This document shows positions 18,584 through 26,173 of a stretch of 64,000 nucleotides of DNA, in pieces. The stretch is taken from assembly GCA_934320845.1 (NCBI GenBank), contig CAKRFU010000015.1, positions 1 to 64,000 of the forward strand, given 5' to 3'. The notes beneath the pieces are model-generated. The model was given only the letters and a program-made list of their open reading frames with translations. It was not told the origin of the DNA and ran no database searches. Made by a program: the position numbers and the translations under genes. Position 1 is the first letter of the stretch. Every line of letters begins with the position of its first letter. Origin of the DNA: an uncultured Lachnospiraceae bacterium. Its GTDB lineage: Bacteria; Bacillota; Clostridia; Lachnospirales; Lachnospiraceae.

Positions 18584-19627
18584 ATGGGTTTAGAAGAATA
18601 TAAGGGTGTCTATGTCTTTGCACAGCAGGTAGACAACGAATTAAGCGGAATCGCTTTTGAATTGCTTGGAAAAGCAAAAGAACTTGCAAGTGACCTTGGT
18701 ACAGATGTAACAGCCGTTCTTATCGGTTCTGATGTTAAAGGTCTTACAGATGAATTAGCAGAGTATGGTGCAGACAAGGTTATCGTTGTAGACGATCCTG
18801 AGTTAAAAGAGTACAGAACAGAGCCATATGCTCATGCATTATCTTCAGTTATCAACGAGTACAAACCTGAAATCGTATTAGTTGGTGCAACAGCAATCGG
18901 TCGTGATTTAGGACCTCGTGTTTCAGCTCGTGTTCAGACAGGTCTTACAGCTGACTGTACAGTACTTGAGATTGGTGATTTCCCAATCAATGCAATTCCT
19001 GGACAGGAAGATAAGCAGAAACATAATCAGCTTCTCATGACTCGTCCTGCATTCGGTGGTAACACAATCGCTACAATCGCTTGCCCTGACAACCGTCCAC
19101 AGATGGCAACAGTTCGTCCTGGTGTTATGCAGAAAATCGAGCCTGTAAAGGGAGCAAAAGCAGAAGTTATTGAGTACAATCCTGGATTTACTCCAAACAA
19201 CAAATATGTTGAGATTCTTGACATCGTTAAAGATCTTTCAGATACAGTTGACATCATGGATGCAAAGATTCTTGTATCTGGTGGACGTGGAGTTGGAAGC
19301 AAAGAGAACTTTGCAATGCTTCAGGATCTCGCTGATGTAATCGGTGGAACAGTAAGCTGTTCACGTGCAGTAGTAGATAACGGATGGATGCCAAAAGAGT
19401 TACAGGTTGGACAGACAGGTAAGACAGTTCGTCCTAATGTATACTTTGCAATCGGTATCTCAGGAGCTATCCAGCATACAGCAGGTATGGAAGAGTCTGA
19501 CATCATTGTTGCAATTAACAAAGATGAGACAGCACCTATCTTTGATGTAGCTGACTACGGTATCGTAGGCGATCTCAACAAGATTGTACCAAAGCTTACA
19601 GAGGCTTTAAAAGAGGTAGTAAAATAA
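18584..19627 (+). CDS. etfA: electron transfer flavoprotein alpha subunit
   Basis: 347 aa from ATG 18584; two GTG codons 9 and 12 nt upstream lie too close to AAGGA. The FAD-binding C-terminal part shows SGGRGVGSKENF, then VGQTGKTVRP and GISGAIQH, all ETF alpha signatures. N-terminal domain about 1-185. Last gene of the butyrate operon, closed by a strong terminator. Confidence 0.97.
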   Translation: MGLEEYKGVYVFAQQVDNELSGIAFELLGKAKELASDLGTDVTAVLIGSDVKGLTDELAEYGADKVIVVDDPELKEYRTEPYAHALSSVINEYKPEIVLVGATAIGRDLGPRVSARVQTGLTADCTVLEIGDFPINAIPGQEDKQKHNQLLMTRPAFGGNTIATIACPDNRPQMATVRPGVMQKIEPVKGAKAEVIEYNPGFTPNNKYVEILDIVKDLSDTVDIMDAKILVSGGRGVGSKENFAMLQDLADVIGGTVSCSRAVVDNGWMPKELQVGQTGKTVRPNVYFAIGISGAIQHTAGMEESDIIVAINKDETAPIFDVADYGIVGDLNKIVPKLTEALKEVVK

Positions 19628-19663
19628 TTGACCGAGCTTTTTAAAAAGTGAGGAAAAATATAG

Positions 19664-19699
19664 AAGGCGGCATTTCCTAAAAAAGGAATGCCGCCTTTT
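19664..19699 (+). terminator. terminator of the butyrate operon
   Basis: AAGGCGGCATTTCCT (19664-19678) pairs perfectly over most of its length with AGGAATGCCGCCTT (19684-19697), 5-nt loop, T run and a second T run at 19703. Confidence 0.93.
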
Positions 19700-19713
19700 A
19701 AGTTTTTTAACTA

Positions 19714-19926
19714 TAGAAAAATGCTTGTATGTAGTGGTGTATAGAGAAAAACTTTGCTATGCGAATAGATTTCGCTGTCGCGAAATATAGGAAAAAGCAT
19801 AGATAAAAAGCATGGATTGATATAAAATTTCCGACTTATGGACGGCTTGCTGCCTTTAATGCCATTCGCTGAAAAGTTTATATCAATCCATGCGTTAAAG
19901 TAGCCACAGCGAAAATTATTCATTGC
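19714..19926. repeat. intergenic repeat element, long variant
   Basis: The left end (19714-19741) shares TGTAGTGGTGTA and surrounding bases with repeats at 38356 and 47891. Inside are nested arms CTATGC/GCATAG (19757/19797) around ATTTCG/CGAAAT (19769/19781), then a perfect 17-bp inverted repeat (19810-19826 with 19877-19893). The right part (19871-19926) is about 84% identical to 51785-51840. No ORF of note inside. Looks like a non-autonomous dispersed element. Confidence 0.6.
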
Positions 19927-19935
19927 AGATTTTTG

Positions 19936-19964
19936 TTGGAATGACAGTAGAAATCATATATAAT
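19936..19964 (+). promoter_or_regulatory. promoter of the AAA/PD-(D/E)XK gene
   Basis: TTGGAA (19936-19941), 17-bp spacer, TATAAT (19959-19964), directly beyond the right end of the repeat. Confidence 0.6.
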
Positions 19965-20029
19965 GTAAATAAAATTTGAGTTTTGCAAATGTTTATTAAT
20001 AGTAATAGGAAGCGGAGGTGAAAGTTACA

Positions 20030-21619
20030 ATGGGAAGATTTGTAAATCCAGATAATAGTGCCTTTCAGGTGGCATTAAATTCGGAAATTTATATTGATAA
20101 GAGTGGGCTGCTTGAGGAAATCAATAAGGTTTTAGATACAGTTCAAGGCTATGTATGTCACAGCAGACCGAGAAGATTTGGAAAATCCATAACAGCCAAT
20201 ATGCTTACTGCATATTATAGTAAAGGATGCAATTCTGAAAAAATGTTTTCTGAATTTGAAATTTCAAATTATGATGATTTTAAAACACATTTAAATAAAT
20301 ACAATGTTATTCATATTGACATACAATGGTTTTTATCTAATGTGAAAGATATTGATTATGTTGTAGACTATATTTCAAATAGTATTTTAGAGGAACTTAA
20401 TCAAATATATCCGGAGCAGATTTCTTCAGATGAAAAAGTATTGTCAGAGGCACTTTCAAAGTTTAAAGAAGTAACGGGACAGAAATTTATTATTATAATT
20501 GATGAATGGGATGCGTTGATTCGAGACGAGAATGCAGATAAAAATATTCAGGAGAAATATATCAATTTTTTGAGAGGTCTTTTTAAGGGGACTGAGCCTA
20601 CAAAATATATCGCACTTGCATACCTGACAGGAATACTTCCGATAAAAAAACAGAAGACACAGTCAGCACTTAACAATTTTGATGAGTATACTATGCTGAA
20701 TGCAGGAAGATTTTCAAAATATGTGGGATTTACGGAAGAGGAAGTTAAAAAATTATGCATTAAATATGAAAGAAATTTTGATGAAATAAAAAGATGGTAT
20801 GATGGTTATATTTTGAGAGGAATGCATGTCTATAATCCAAAAGCTGTAGTAAGTGCAATGCTTGATGGGACTATGCAGAGTTTTTGGTCACAGACAAGCA
20901 CATTTGAGTCGATAAGACCATTTATAAATATGGATTTTGATGGTCTTAAAACGGAAATTATCCGTATGCTTTCCGGCGATGAAGTAAAAATAAAAACGGT
21001 GACATTTCAAAATGATATGACTTCATTCCAAAATAAAGACGATGTTTTAACAATGCTAATCCATCTTGGGTATCTTGCATATGACCAGCAAAAGCAAATG
21101 ACATTTATTCCTAACGAGGAAATCCGAGGCGAATTTATAAATGCTGTCGAGGAAAACAAATGGAATGAATTATATGATTTTGAAATGAAATCAAACGAGC
21201 TTCTTGAAGCGACACTTGATTTAGAAAGTGATATTGTAGCAGAGAAGATAGAACAGATACATTCGGAATATACATCAGTTATTACGTATAATAATGAAAA
21301 TTCACTTAGTAGTGTTTTGGCGATTGCATATCTTAGCGCAATGCAGTATTATTTTAAGCCGGTTCGTGAACTGCCGGCAGGTAGAGGATTTGCATATTTT
21401 GTATTTGTTCCAAAATATGAATATGTAAACATCTATCCGGCATTATTGGTTGAATTAAAATGGAATAAAAATGTATCGACAGCACTTGCTCAGATAAAAA
21501 ATAGAAAGTATCCAAAGTCGCTTGAAGAATATACGGGAGACATTTTATTAGTTGGAATAAATTATGATAAAAAGAATAAAGTGCATGAATGTATGATAGA
21601 AGAGTGGAATATGGTATGA
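20030..21619 (+). CDS. AAA-ATPase-like protein with PD-(D/E)XK nuclease domain
   Basis: 529 aa from ATG 20030 with GGAGG at 20014-20018; a GTG at 20018 overlaps that site. N-terminal AAA-ATPase-like domain (PF09820 type): SRPRRFGKS (45-53) as P-loop and IIIIDEWDAL (about 154-163) as Walker B. The C-terminal domain is of the PD-(D/E)XK type paired with it (PF08011): ALLVELKWNK near 475 carries the E-x-K pair. This two-domain family is abundant in gut anaerobes, often in many copies, and has no proven role; defence or mobile-element functions have been suggested. Codons are more AT-rich than in the neighbouring operon, consistent with acquisition. Confidence 0.88.
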   Translation: MGRFVNPDNSAFQVALNSEIYIDKSGLLEEINKVLDTVQGYVCHSRPRRFGKSITANMLTAYYSKGCNSEKMFSEFEISNYDDFKTHLNKYNVIHIDIQWFLSNVKDIDYVVDYISNSILEELNQIYPEQISSDEKVLSEALSKFKEVTGQKFIIIIDEWDALIRDENADKNIQEKYINFLRGLFKGTEPTKYIALAYLTGILPIKKQKTQSALNNFDEYTMLNAGRFSKYVGFTEEEVKKLCIKYERNFDEIKRWYDGYILRGMHVYNPKAVVSAMLDGTMQSFWSQTSTFESIRPFINMDFDGLKTEIIRMLSGDEVKIKTVTFQNDMTSFQNKDDVLTMLIHLGYLAYDQQKQMTFIPNEEIRGEFINAVEENKWNELYDFEMKSNELLEATLDLESDIVAEKIEQIHSEYTSVITYNNENSLSSVLAIAYLSAMQYYFKPVRELPAGRGFAYFVFVPKYEYVNIYPALLVELKWNKNVSTALAQIKNRKYPKSLEEYTGDILLVGINYDKKNKVHECMIEEWNMV

Positions 21620-21668
21620 TAACTTTATTTAGTTTAAAGAAGAATTTGGATTCATGTGAGGAATAATT

Positions 21669-22958
21669 ATGTTTGGTTTAAAAAAGAAGAAAGGTACTAT
21701 AGAAAAAATATCTGAAGAATGTAGAAAGTATTTTAATAATGACAAAGAAATAGAAGAAGAAAATTCTGATGAAGAAATAGAAGTAGAGAATTTTTATGAA
21801 AAAATAGAAGTGGAGAGTTTTGACAAAGAAATAGAAACTGAGAATGATGATAAAGAAATACAAAATAGTGATGAAAATAAAGTGGAAATTAAAGAAAATG
21901 AAGAAATAGAAAATGAACATTATGAAAAAGAAAAAAGAGTAATGTATGGTGATATTGATGAATATTTTGTTGAAGCAGCAAGATATGTAATAGAATCTGA
22001 AAGAGCAGCAGCTGGTCAATTACAGAGAAGATTTTCAATAGGATTTAATAGAGCTGGAAGAATTATTGACCAATTACATAAAGCTGGAATAGTTGGACCA
22101 GCAGAGGGAACAAAACCTAGAAAGATATTGATTACATTAAATGAGTTTGAAAGAAGATTGAATAATGTAGATACACAATTAGAAAAAGAAGAAAAAAATA
22201 TAGAAAGTGATTTATCGGAAAATGTACAATATGAAGATAAAGAGGATATATTGCAAGAAAATACAAAAATTAATGCTATTGAGCTTATTGGGTATCTCGA
22301 CACATTAGATGGATACAATTTTGAAAAAATTTGTGCATGCATATTGAAATGTAATGATTTTTATAATGTTGATATTACGAGTGGAAGTAAGGATAGAGGT
22401 GTTGATATTATTGCAGAAAAGAATGGAATGAAATATGCCATACAATGTAAGCGTTATTCATCAAATGTAGGAAATCATGCGATACAGGAAGTATTTTCAG
22501 GAAAGTCTATTTATAATGCAGATGTTGCAGTTGTTTTGACTAATAGTTATTTTACTCAACAGGCTGAACAGGATGCAAGAACATTATGTGTGGAACTGTG
22601 GAACAGAAGTAAATTATTAAATATGATTGAAAATATAGGTTATACAAGTGAAGTAACAGAACAAAGTTATGGAGAAGAAATATCAAATGATTGTTTAAAG
22701 TTATTTTGTGAGAATATATTAGAAGCATTTAGGCAGTTTCAAGTTTATTTAATGATTCAGAATGTATATGTAGGAGATGTATATATAAAATATGGTTTTG
22801 CTTTAGAAAAGGGGATAAGGATTAAGAAGGTATTATCTTTACAAAATGATATATCCTTAAATTTAGGCGTTGCGATACAAATTGATGTTAATTATGAAAA
22901 GAGTAACATAGAAATAATTATTCCGAGAAAATTTTTGTATGAAAGATATATGCAGTAG
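21669..22958 (+). CDS. FtsK-gamma / Mrr-type nuclease / FtsK-alpha fusion protein
   Basis: 429 aa. Residues 1-10 are basic, 17-92 a Glu/Asp/Asn-rich low-complexity stretch. Residues about 95-160 match the FtsK/SpoIIIE gamma winged helix: QRRFSIGFNRAGRIIDQL then GIVGPAEGTKPRKIL. Residues about 205-320 are an Mrr-type restriction endonuclease domain: YNFEKICACIL, Asp246 in RGVDIIAE and Gln259-Lys261 in AIQCKRY give the D-x(n)-QxK site, then AVVLTNSYFTQQA. Residues about 343-418 resemble the FtsK alpha domain, which precedes the motor: YVGDVYIKYGF, KGIRIKKVLSLQNDI and IEIIIP. No RecA motor, P-loop or membrane part exists. The gamma and nuclease calls are firm, alpha is likely. Strongly A-rich; 49 bp after the AAA gene. 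Confidence 0.8.
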   Translation: MFGLKKKKGTIEKISEECRKYFNNDKEIEEENSDEEIEVENFYEKIEVESFDKEIETENDDKEIQNSDENKVEIKENEEIENEHYEKEKRVMYGDIDEYFVEAARYVIESERAAAGQLQRRFSIGFNRAGRIIDQLHKAGIVGPAEGTKPRKILITLNEFERRLNNVDTQLEKEEKNIESDLSENVQYEDKEDILQENTKINAIELIGYLDTLDGYNFEKICACILKCNDFYNVDITSGSKDRGVDIIAEKNGMKYAIQCKRYSSNVGNHAIQEVFSGKSIYNADVAVVLTNSYFTQQAEQDARTLCVELWNRSKLLNMIENIGYTSEVTEQSYGEEISNDCLKLFCENILEAFRQFQVYLMIQNVYVGDVYIKYGFALEKGIRIKKVLSLQNDISLNLGVAIQIDVNYEKSNIEIIIPRKFLYERYMQ

Positions 22959-22970
22959 TATTTTAATAAA

Positions 22971-23120
22971 CAGTGGAGTGGGAAAATAAGTTATCAGAAC
23001 GAAGGGCGTTGGAAAGCAGTCAGTACTTAGTGAGCGTGTTTTGCTCACTTATGTACTGTTACTGATTTCCTCCGAGGCGAGAGCCGTCCCAGAGTCTGAA
23101 AACTTATTTTCCTACTCTGC
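22971..23120. repeat. large nested inverted repeat (about 150 nt)
   Basis: Outer arms GAGTGGGAAAATAAGTT (22976-22992) and AACTTATTTTCCTACTC (23101-23117) pair 16 of 17. Inside, GGAAAGCAGTCAGTAC (23011-23026) pairs with the 23053-23070 segment, and CAGTACTTAGTGAGC pairs with GCTCACTTATGTACTG around the loop GTGTTTT. The rest (CCTCCGAGGCGAGAG) is GC-rich compared with its surroundings. No ORF. Either a dispersed hairpin element or a structured RNA. Confidence 0.65.
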
Positions 23121-23171
23121 GTCCGTTATTCATAATGTTCTTATAATTATCTATAGTAATAACGTCAAAAA

Positions 23172-23222
23172 CTCAATAGAATTTGTTTATAATAAATTTA
23201 AAAAATCCTATTGAGATTTTTT
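23172..23222 (+). terminator. terminator downstream of the accessory island
   Basis: CTCAATAG (23172-23179) pairs with CTATTGAG (23208-23215), followed by ATTTTTT. The loop is long and AT-rich with minor pairing (AATTT/AAATT). Confidence 0.7.
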
Positions 23223-23239
23223 ATCTATTATAGTATAAT
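23211..23239 (+). promoter_or_regulatory. promoter of the hydrogenase gene
   Basis: TTGAGA (23211-23216), 17-bp spacer, perfect TATAAT (23234-23239). The -35 box is built into the 3' arm of the preceding terminator. Confidence 0.65.
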
Positions 23240-23316
23240 GTGCAAGGTTATTACGAGAAAACTGGTAATAAATAGGTTACTATTGATATTATGAACAATA
23301 TAATAGGAGGATTGCC

Positions 23317-24819
23317 ATGCGTGGAATTGACACACAGACAAAAAAAATCAGGGAACAGGTATTTGAGGAAGTTGCTCGTGCAGCTTACAGCACTGGAGAT
23401 GTAAGTCATGAGTTAGAAGAGATACCATACAAAATTACACCATCCGATGTTCCACTTTATCGTGAGAGCATTTGGAGAGAAAGAGCTATTGCGTCAGAGA
23501 GAGTTCGTCTTGCTATGGGGCTTTCACTCAGACCATTAGACAGACCGGTACATATTACAGAGGGATTTGCAGAGAGTAATATTTCAGAAAAATATTATGA
23601 GCCACCTCTTATGCAGGTTATTCCATCAGCATGTGATATGTGTGAAGACAATAAAATCGAAGTAAGTAACATGTGTCATGGCTGTGTAGCACATCCATGT
23701 ATGGAAGTCTGTCCGAAAGAAGCTATTTCAATGGTTGACGGACATGCGTTTGTAGATCAGGATAAGTGTATTAAGTGCGGTAAATGTATAGCAATATGCC
23801 CTTATCATGCTATTATAAAGAGAATCAGACCTTGTGCTGAAGCATGCGGAATCAATGCAATTGAGAGTGATGAACACGGACGTGCAAAGATAAATGATGA
23901 AAAGTGCGTATCATGTGGTCAGTGTATGGCAAGTTGTCCGTTTGGAGCAATTGCTGATAAGTCTCAGATATTCCAGATGATTAGAGCAATACAGCACGGA
24001 GATGAAGTTATTGCAGAAATAGCACCTGCATTTGAAGGTCAGTTTGGTGCTGATGTTACACCTGCTCAGGTTATTGCAGCATTGAAAGACTGCGGATTTA
24101 AGGATGTACATGAAGTAGCACTCGGTGCAGATATAGGTGCTGTAGCAGAGGCACATCACTATGTTAAGGAAGTAGTAAATGGGGATCTTCCGTTCCTTCT
24201 TACATCATGCTGTCCTGCATGGTCAATGCTTGCTAAGAAGTATTTCCCTGACATAATCGACAGTGTATCTCAGGAGCTTACACCTATGGTAGCTACAGCG
24301 AGAAGTATAAAGAAAAAGCATCCTGATGCAAAAGTTGTATTTATCGGACCATGTGCAGCAAAGAAACTTGAAGCATCAAGAAGAACAGTAAGAAGTGATG
24401 TTGACTTTGTAATCACATTTGAGGAATTAAATGCAATATTTAAGGCAAAGAATATTGATTTCAACAATTATGATAAAGGACGTTTAATGCATGAAGCAAC
24501 AGGTGCAGGCCGTGGTTATGCGGTTGCCGGTGGTGTTATCAATGCCATAGAGCAGTGTATCGAAGAGTATTATCCTGGAACAGAAGTTCAGACAGAGCAT
24601 TGTGAAGGTCTTGCAGACTGTAAGAAGATGCTTCTCCTTGCGAAAGCCGGAAAGAAAGATGGCTGTATGATTGAGGGAATGGGTTGTCCGGGAGGATGTG
24701 TTGCCGGTGTTGGTACAATTCTTCCAATCAATAAAGCAAAGCTTGCGGTTGCAAAAACTGTAAAAGAATCAACAACCAAAATTCCACCACAGGATTTACT
24801 TGAGATTGAATTGCCTTAA
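23317..24819 (+). CDS. [FeFe]-hydrogenase (compact, ferredoxin-type clusters)
   Basis: 500 aa, AGGAGG 7 nt before the start. An N-terminal Cys-rich part (about 105-135) is followed by two 4Fe-4S motifs, CIKCGKCIAICP and CVSCGQCMASCP (about 148-215). The H-cluster domain has all ligands: TSCCPAW (Cys298 proton relay, Cys299), GPCAAK (Cys346), and GMGCPGGC (Cys457, Cys461). No flavin or NADH subunit genes adjoin, so it likely works with ferredoxin, either evolving H2 or sensing it. The pattern resembles group B/monomeric enzymes rather than trimeric bifurcating HydABC; the group is inferred. Maturation genes hydEFG are not in the window. Confidence 0.9.
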   Translation: MRGIDTQTKKIREQVFEEVARAAYSTGDVSHELEEIPYKITPSDVPLYRESIWRERAIASERVRLAMGLSLRPLDRPVHITEGFAESNISEKYYEPPLMQVIPSACDMCEDNKIEVSNMCHGCVAHPCMEVCPKEAISMVDGHAFVDQDKCIKCGKCIAICPYHAIIKRIRPCAEACGINAIESDEHGRAKINDEKCVSCGQCMASCPFGAIADKSQIFQMIRAIQHGDEVIAEIAPAFEGQFGADVTPAQVIAALKDCGFKDVHEVALGADIGAVAEAHHYVKEVVNGDLPFLLTSCCPAWSMLAKKYFPDIIDSVSQELTPMVATARSIKKKHPDAKVVFIGPCAAKKLEASRRTVRSDVDFVITFEELNAIFKAKNIDFNNYDKGRLMHEATGAGRGYAVAGGVINAIEQCIEEYYPGTEVQTEHCEGLADCKKMLLLAKAGKKDGCMIEGMGCPGGCVAGVGTILPINKAKLAVAKTVKESTTKIPPQDLLEIELP

Positions 24820-24866
24820 AATAGTTTAGAATTTGTTTAAGATATATTATATTGAAATAATTTATG

Positions 24867-24905
24867 CAGCCTGATAATATATATATGTTGTCAGGCTGTA
24901 TTTAT
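24867..24905 (+). terminator. weak terminator after the hydrogenase
   Basis: CAGCCTGA (24867-24874) pairs with TCAGGCTG (24891-24898); the tail TATTTATG is only moderately T-rich. The loop is TA-rich and may add pairs. Confidence 0.55.
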
Positions 24906-25010
24906 GTAAGAGAAGATAAGACTATAGTTTTCTTTTGGATGAGATATTAAATATTCTTTTTAGGTATCTAAAGCCGTAGGTGACAAAATTATATAGGATT
25001 GGAGAGTAAT

Positions 25011-25880
25011 ATGTTAGAGATTATCAAATCAATTATTTTTGGAATTGTCGAGGGAATTACAGAGTGGCTGCCCATAAGCAGTACAGGACATATGATTCTG
25101 CTTGATGAATTTATTAAAATGGATGTTTCCGACAAGTTTAGGGAGATGTATCTTGTTGTTATCCAGCTTGGTGCAATTATGGCAGTAGTTTTACTTTTTT
25201 GGTGGAGAATCTGGCCTTTTTGTAAAGAAAGAAATTATGAAAGACACTATGTGGAAAATAAAAAAGCAGATTTTTTAGATAATTTCAGGTTTATTAAACA
25301 GGATATTTTTATAATGTGGATTAAGATAGTGATTGCATGTATACCAGCAGTTATAGTAGAACTTGCATTTGGCAATAAACTTGAAGAGTGGTTCTACAAT
25401 TATAAGACGGTAGCAATTATGCTTATCCTTGTTGGAATTGTATTTATAATAGTAGAAGATAAGAATAAGAAAAATAGACCGACAGTTAATAAGATAAGCG
25501 ACATTACATATACAACAGCATTCTGGATTGGAATGTTTCAGCTTGTTGCCGCTGTATTCCCGGGTACTTCAAGGTCAGGGGCAACGATTATAGGTGGTCT
25601 TATTCTTGGACTTTCAAGAACTATTGCGGCAGAATTTACATTTTATCTTGCTATTCCGGTAATGTTTGGAGCAAGTCTCATAAAAGTGATAAAGTTTGGA
25701 CTATCATTTTCAGCATTAGAGGCAGGAATATTGATATCAGGTATGTTAGTTGCATTTATCGTATCACTTTTTGTAATTAAGTTTCTTATGGGATATATTA
25801 AAAAGCATGACTTTAAAGTGTTTGGCTGGTACAGGATAATTTTAGGTGCATTGGTTTTAGTATATTTTGCAATAGCATAA
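25011..25880 (+). CDS. uppP: undecaprenyl-diphosphatase
   Basis: 289 aa from ATG 25011 with GGAGAG upstream; TTG 24999 overlaps the site. BacA/UppP integral membrane phosphatase that recycles the lipid carrier for wall synthesis and gives bacitracin tolerance. Visible: EGITEWLPISSTGHM near the N-terminus and PGTSRSGATI (about 183-192), the two conserved catalytic loops, and seven or more membrane helices. Stands alone between the hydrogenase and a short intergenic RNA candidate. Confidence 0.96.
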   Translation: MLEIIKSIIFGIVEGITEWLPISSTGHMILLDEFIKMDVSDKFREMYLVVIQLGAIMAVVLLFWWRIWPFCKERNYERHYVENKKADFLDNFRFIKQDIFIMWIKIVIACIPAVIVELAFGNKLEEWFYNYKTVAIMLILVGIVFIIVEDKNKKNRPTVNKISDITYTTAFWIGMFQLVAAVFPGTSRSGATIIGGLILGLSRTIAAEFTFYLAIPVMFGASLIKVIKFGLSFSALEAGILISGMLVAFIVSLFVIKFLMGYIKKHDFKVFGWYRIILGALVLVYFAIA

Positions 25881-25927
25881 GGAATAAAAAGTTTATAAAT
25901 GCTTAATAAAAAAGACACAAAAAAGTG

Positions 25928-25956
25928 TTGACTTATAGCGAGTTAACGTGTAATAT
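25928..25956 (+). promoter_or_regulatory. strong promoter of a putative short RNA
   Basis: TTGACT (25928-25933), 17-bp spacer, TAATAT (25951-25956). No ORF with a ribosome site follows before two hairpins. Confidence 0.65.
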
Positions 25957-25962
25957 AGTTAT

Positions 25963-26041
25963 TGATAGTAGGAAATACCTACTACCCTTTTTTCAATTCA
26001 TACCTAGGCATCCTGTACCCGCAGGATGCCCCCTTTTTTTT
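25963..26041 (+). ncRNA. candidate small RNA with two tandem terminator hairpins
   Basis: Predicted start near 25963. Hairpin 1: TAGTAGG/CCTACTA (25966-25972 with 25978-25984), 5-nt loop, then CCC and six T. Hairpin 2: GGCATCCTG/CAGGATGCC (26007-26015 with 26022-26030), 6-nt loop, then CCC and eight T ending 26041. The product would be about 30 or 79 nt. It has no Shine-Dalgarno or start of note. mecA downstream has its own promoter, so this unit is not simply its leader. No known RNA family was recognised. Confidence 0.45.
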
Positions 26042-26106
26042 GCGGACAAATATAATAATGCCGGTATGATTCTCTGGTATCGCAAAAGATGCCTTAACCG
26101 ACTATG

Positions 26107-26135
26107 TTGACATTATCTTTGACAAGCATTATTAT
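26107..26135 (+). promoter_or_regulatory. promoter of mecA
   Basis: Perfect TTGACA (26107-26112), 17-bp spacer, TATTAT (26130-26135), about 38 bp before the mecA start. Confidence 0.7.
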
Positions 26136-26173
26136 ATCAAACAAGGGACTATAACTTTAAGGAGGTGTTTCGT

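Noticed and set aside
21720..21940. Possible phase-variable repeat in the acidic region of the FtsK/Mrr gene
   Set aside because: The GAA/ATA-rich codons are imperfect with no exact repeat unit, so slippage is unlikely.
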